Assembly (NCBI GenBank): GCA_945492685.1
Contig: CALYUZ010000047.1
Span: 1 to 6,479 of the forward strand
Direction of reading: 5' to 3'
Length of the DNA: 6,479 nt
Source of the DNA: an uncultured Methanomassiliicoccaceae archaeon
GTDB lineage: Archaea > Thermoplasmatota > Thermoplasmata > Methanomassiliicoccales > Methanomethylophilaceae
The position numbers and the translations under genes were made by a program. Position 1 is the first letter of the stretch. Each line of letters starts with the position of its first letter. The notes beneath the pieces were generated by a model. The model saw nothing but the letters and a program-made list of their open reading frames with translations. It did no database searches and was not told the origin of the DNA. Positions 6,300 through 6,479 of this stretch are shown piece by piece.

Positions 6300-6336
6300 T
6301 TAACGCTCCCGGCGATGGGATACATCTGCCGGAAGC
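6294..6336 (-). terminator. Hairpin plus T-tract after rpoN
   Basis: Eight bases after the rpoN stop, minus-strand arm GCTTCCGGC (6336-6328) pairs with GCCGGGAGC (6313-6305), including one G-U pair. After a single bulged A (6327), GATG/CATC extends the stem to 13 pairs around loop TATCC. Six bases later comes TTTTT (6298-6294). This has the layout of an intrinsic terminator. Archaeal termination relies mainly on the U-tract, so the hairpin may instead stabilise the mRNA 3' end. Confidence 0.55.
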
Positions 6337-6344
6337 TTTGAGTT

Positions 6345-6479
6345 TCATCCGAGAGGCGCAATCTCTCCGATCAGGTCAGCATGGGAGACGATCATCCTGC
6401 GGCAGCAGTACCTCTCGAATCCAAGGCTGTCAAGGACGACCTTAGGATCCTCGCCCTGCTGTACACGCTTCACGTACTC
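6345..6479 (-). CDS. rpoN: DNA-directed RNA polymerase subunit N (Rpb10), C-terminal part
   Basis: The last 44 codons are present; the 5' end runs off the window. They read [20 protein letters not shown], then [20 protein letters not shown], then APLG. This is the C-terminal two thirds of archaeal RpoN, including the CCRRM block whose two cysteines complete the subunit's zinc site; the first CxxC lies outside the window. RpoN is a small core subunit at the RpoD/RpoL assembly platform of RNA polymerase and is usually encoded with ribosomal proteins L18e, L13 and S9. The stop is TGA and is followed at once by a strong hairpin. Confidence 0.96.
   Translation of the reverse strand, partial: EYVKRVQQGEDPKVVLDSLGFERYCCRRMIVSHADLIGEIAPLG

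Noticed and set aside
6138..6341. A 67-codon forward frame across the tRNA
   Set aside because: It runs through the tRNA-Pro gene and the rpoN hairpin on the opposite strand and has no ribosome-binding site or recognisable protein pattern.

Overview
The window looks like a chromosomal segment of a methanogenic archaeon, most likely of the order Methanomassiliicoccales (Thermoplasmata side of the Euryarchaeota). The evidence is an archaeal RNA polymerase subunit N (RpoN/Rpb10) tail, an archaeal-type tRNA-Pro, an N-terminal zinc-ribbon plus membrane-anchor protein typical of these genomes, TATA-like boxes placed close to start codons, and seven out of seven genes ending in TGA. The order is inferred from overall look, not from a search. 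No insertion sequence, CRISPR array, integrase or phage gene is visible.

Layout. A forward metallo-beta-lactamase-fold hydrolase (48-881) runs tail to tail into a reverse-strand cluster. In its own reading direction, that cluster is a SIMPL-domain protein (3898-3257), a zinc-ribbon/transmembrane/transglutaminase-like protein (3211-1988) and a second membrane-anchored transglutaminase-like protein (1991-873). The last two overlap by an ATGA and are paralogs. A 117-base divergent promoter region separates the SIMPL gene from a forward clade-3 haem catalase (4016-5524). The catalase converges on an unrecognised reverse-strand gene (6094-5516). Beyond that lie a reverse-strand tRNA-Pro(GGG) with encoded CCA and the 3' end of rpoN, which has a strong hairpin and T-tract just after its stop.

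How the genes may work together. The two transglutaminase-like proteins are built alike: membrane anchor, beta-rich region, then a Cys-His-Glu papain-like core. They are predicted to act outside the membrane, and one carries a zinc ribbon on the inside. A cytosolic SIMPL protein upstream may be co-transcribed with them. The substrate and purpose are unknown, and this is the most plausible uncharacterised module here. The catalase is an oxygen-defence enzyme in an otherwise strictly anaerobic lineage and is probably a horizontally acquired gene.

Two architectural themes stand out. Both convergent gene pairs end in an almost identical 9-base nested stop (TCAYCCTGA), with no room for a terminator between them. 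Genes that head transcripts tend to have a TATA-like box about 26 bases before the start codon and no useful ribosome-binding site, as expected for leaderless mRNAs, while the internal operon gene has a textbook GGAGGTGA.
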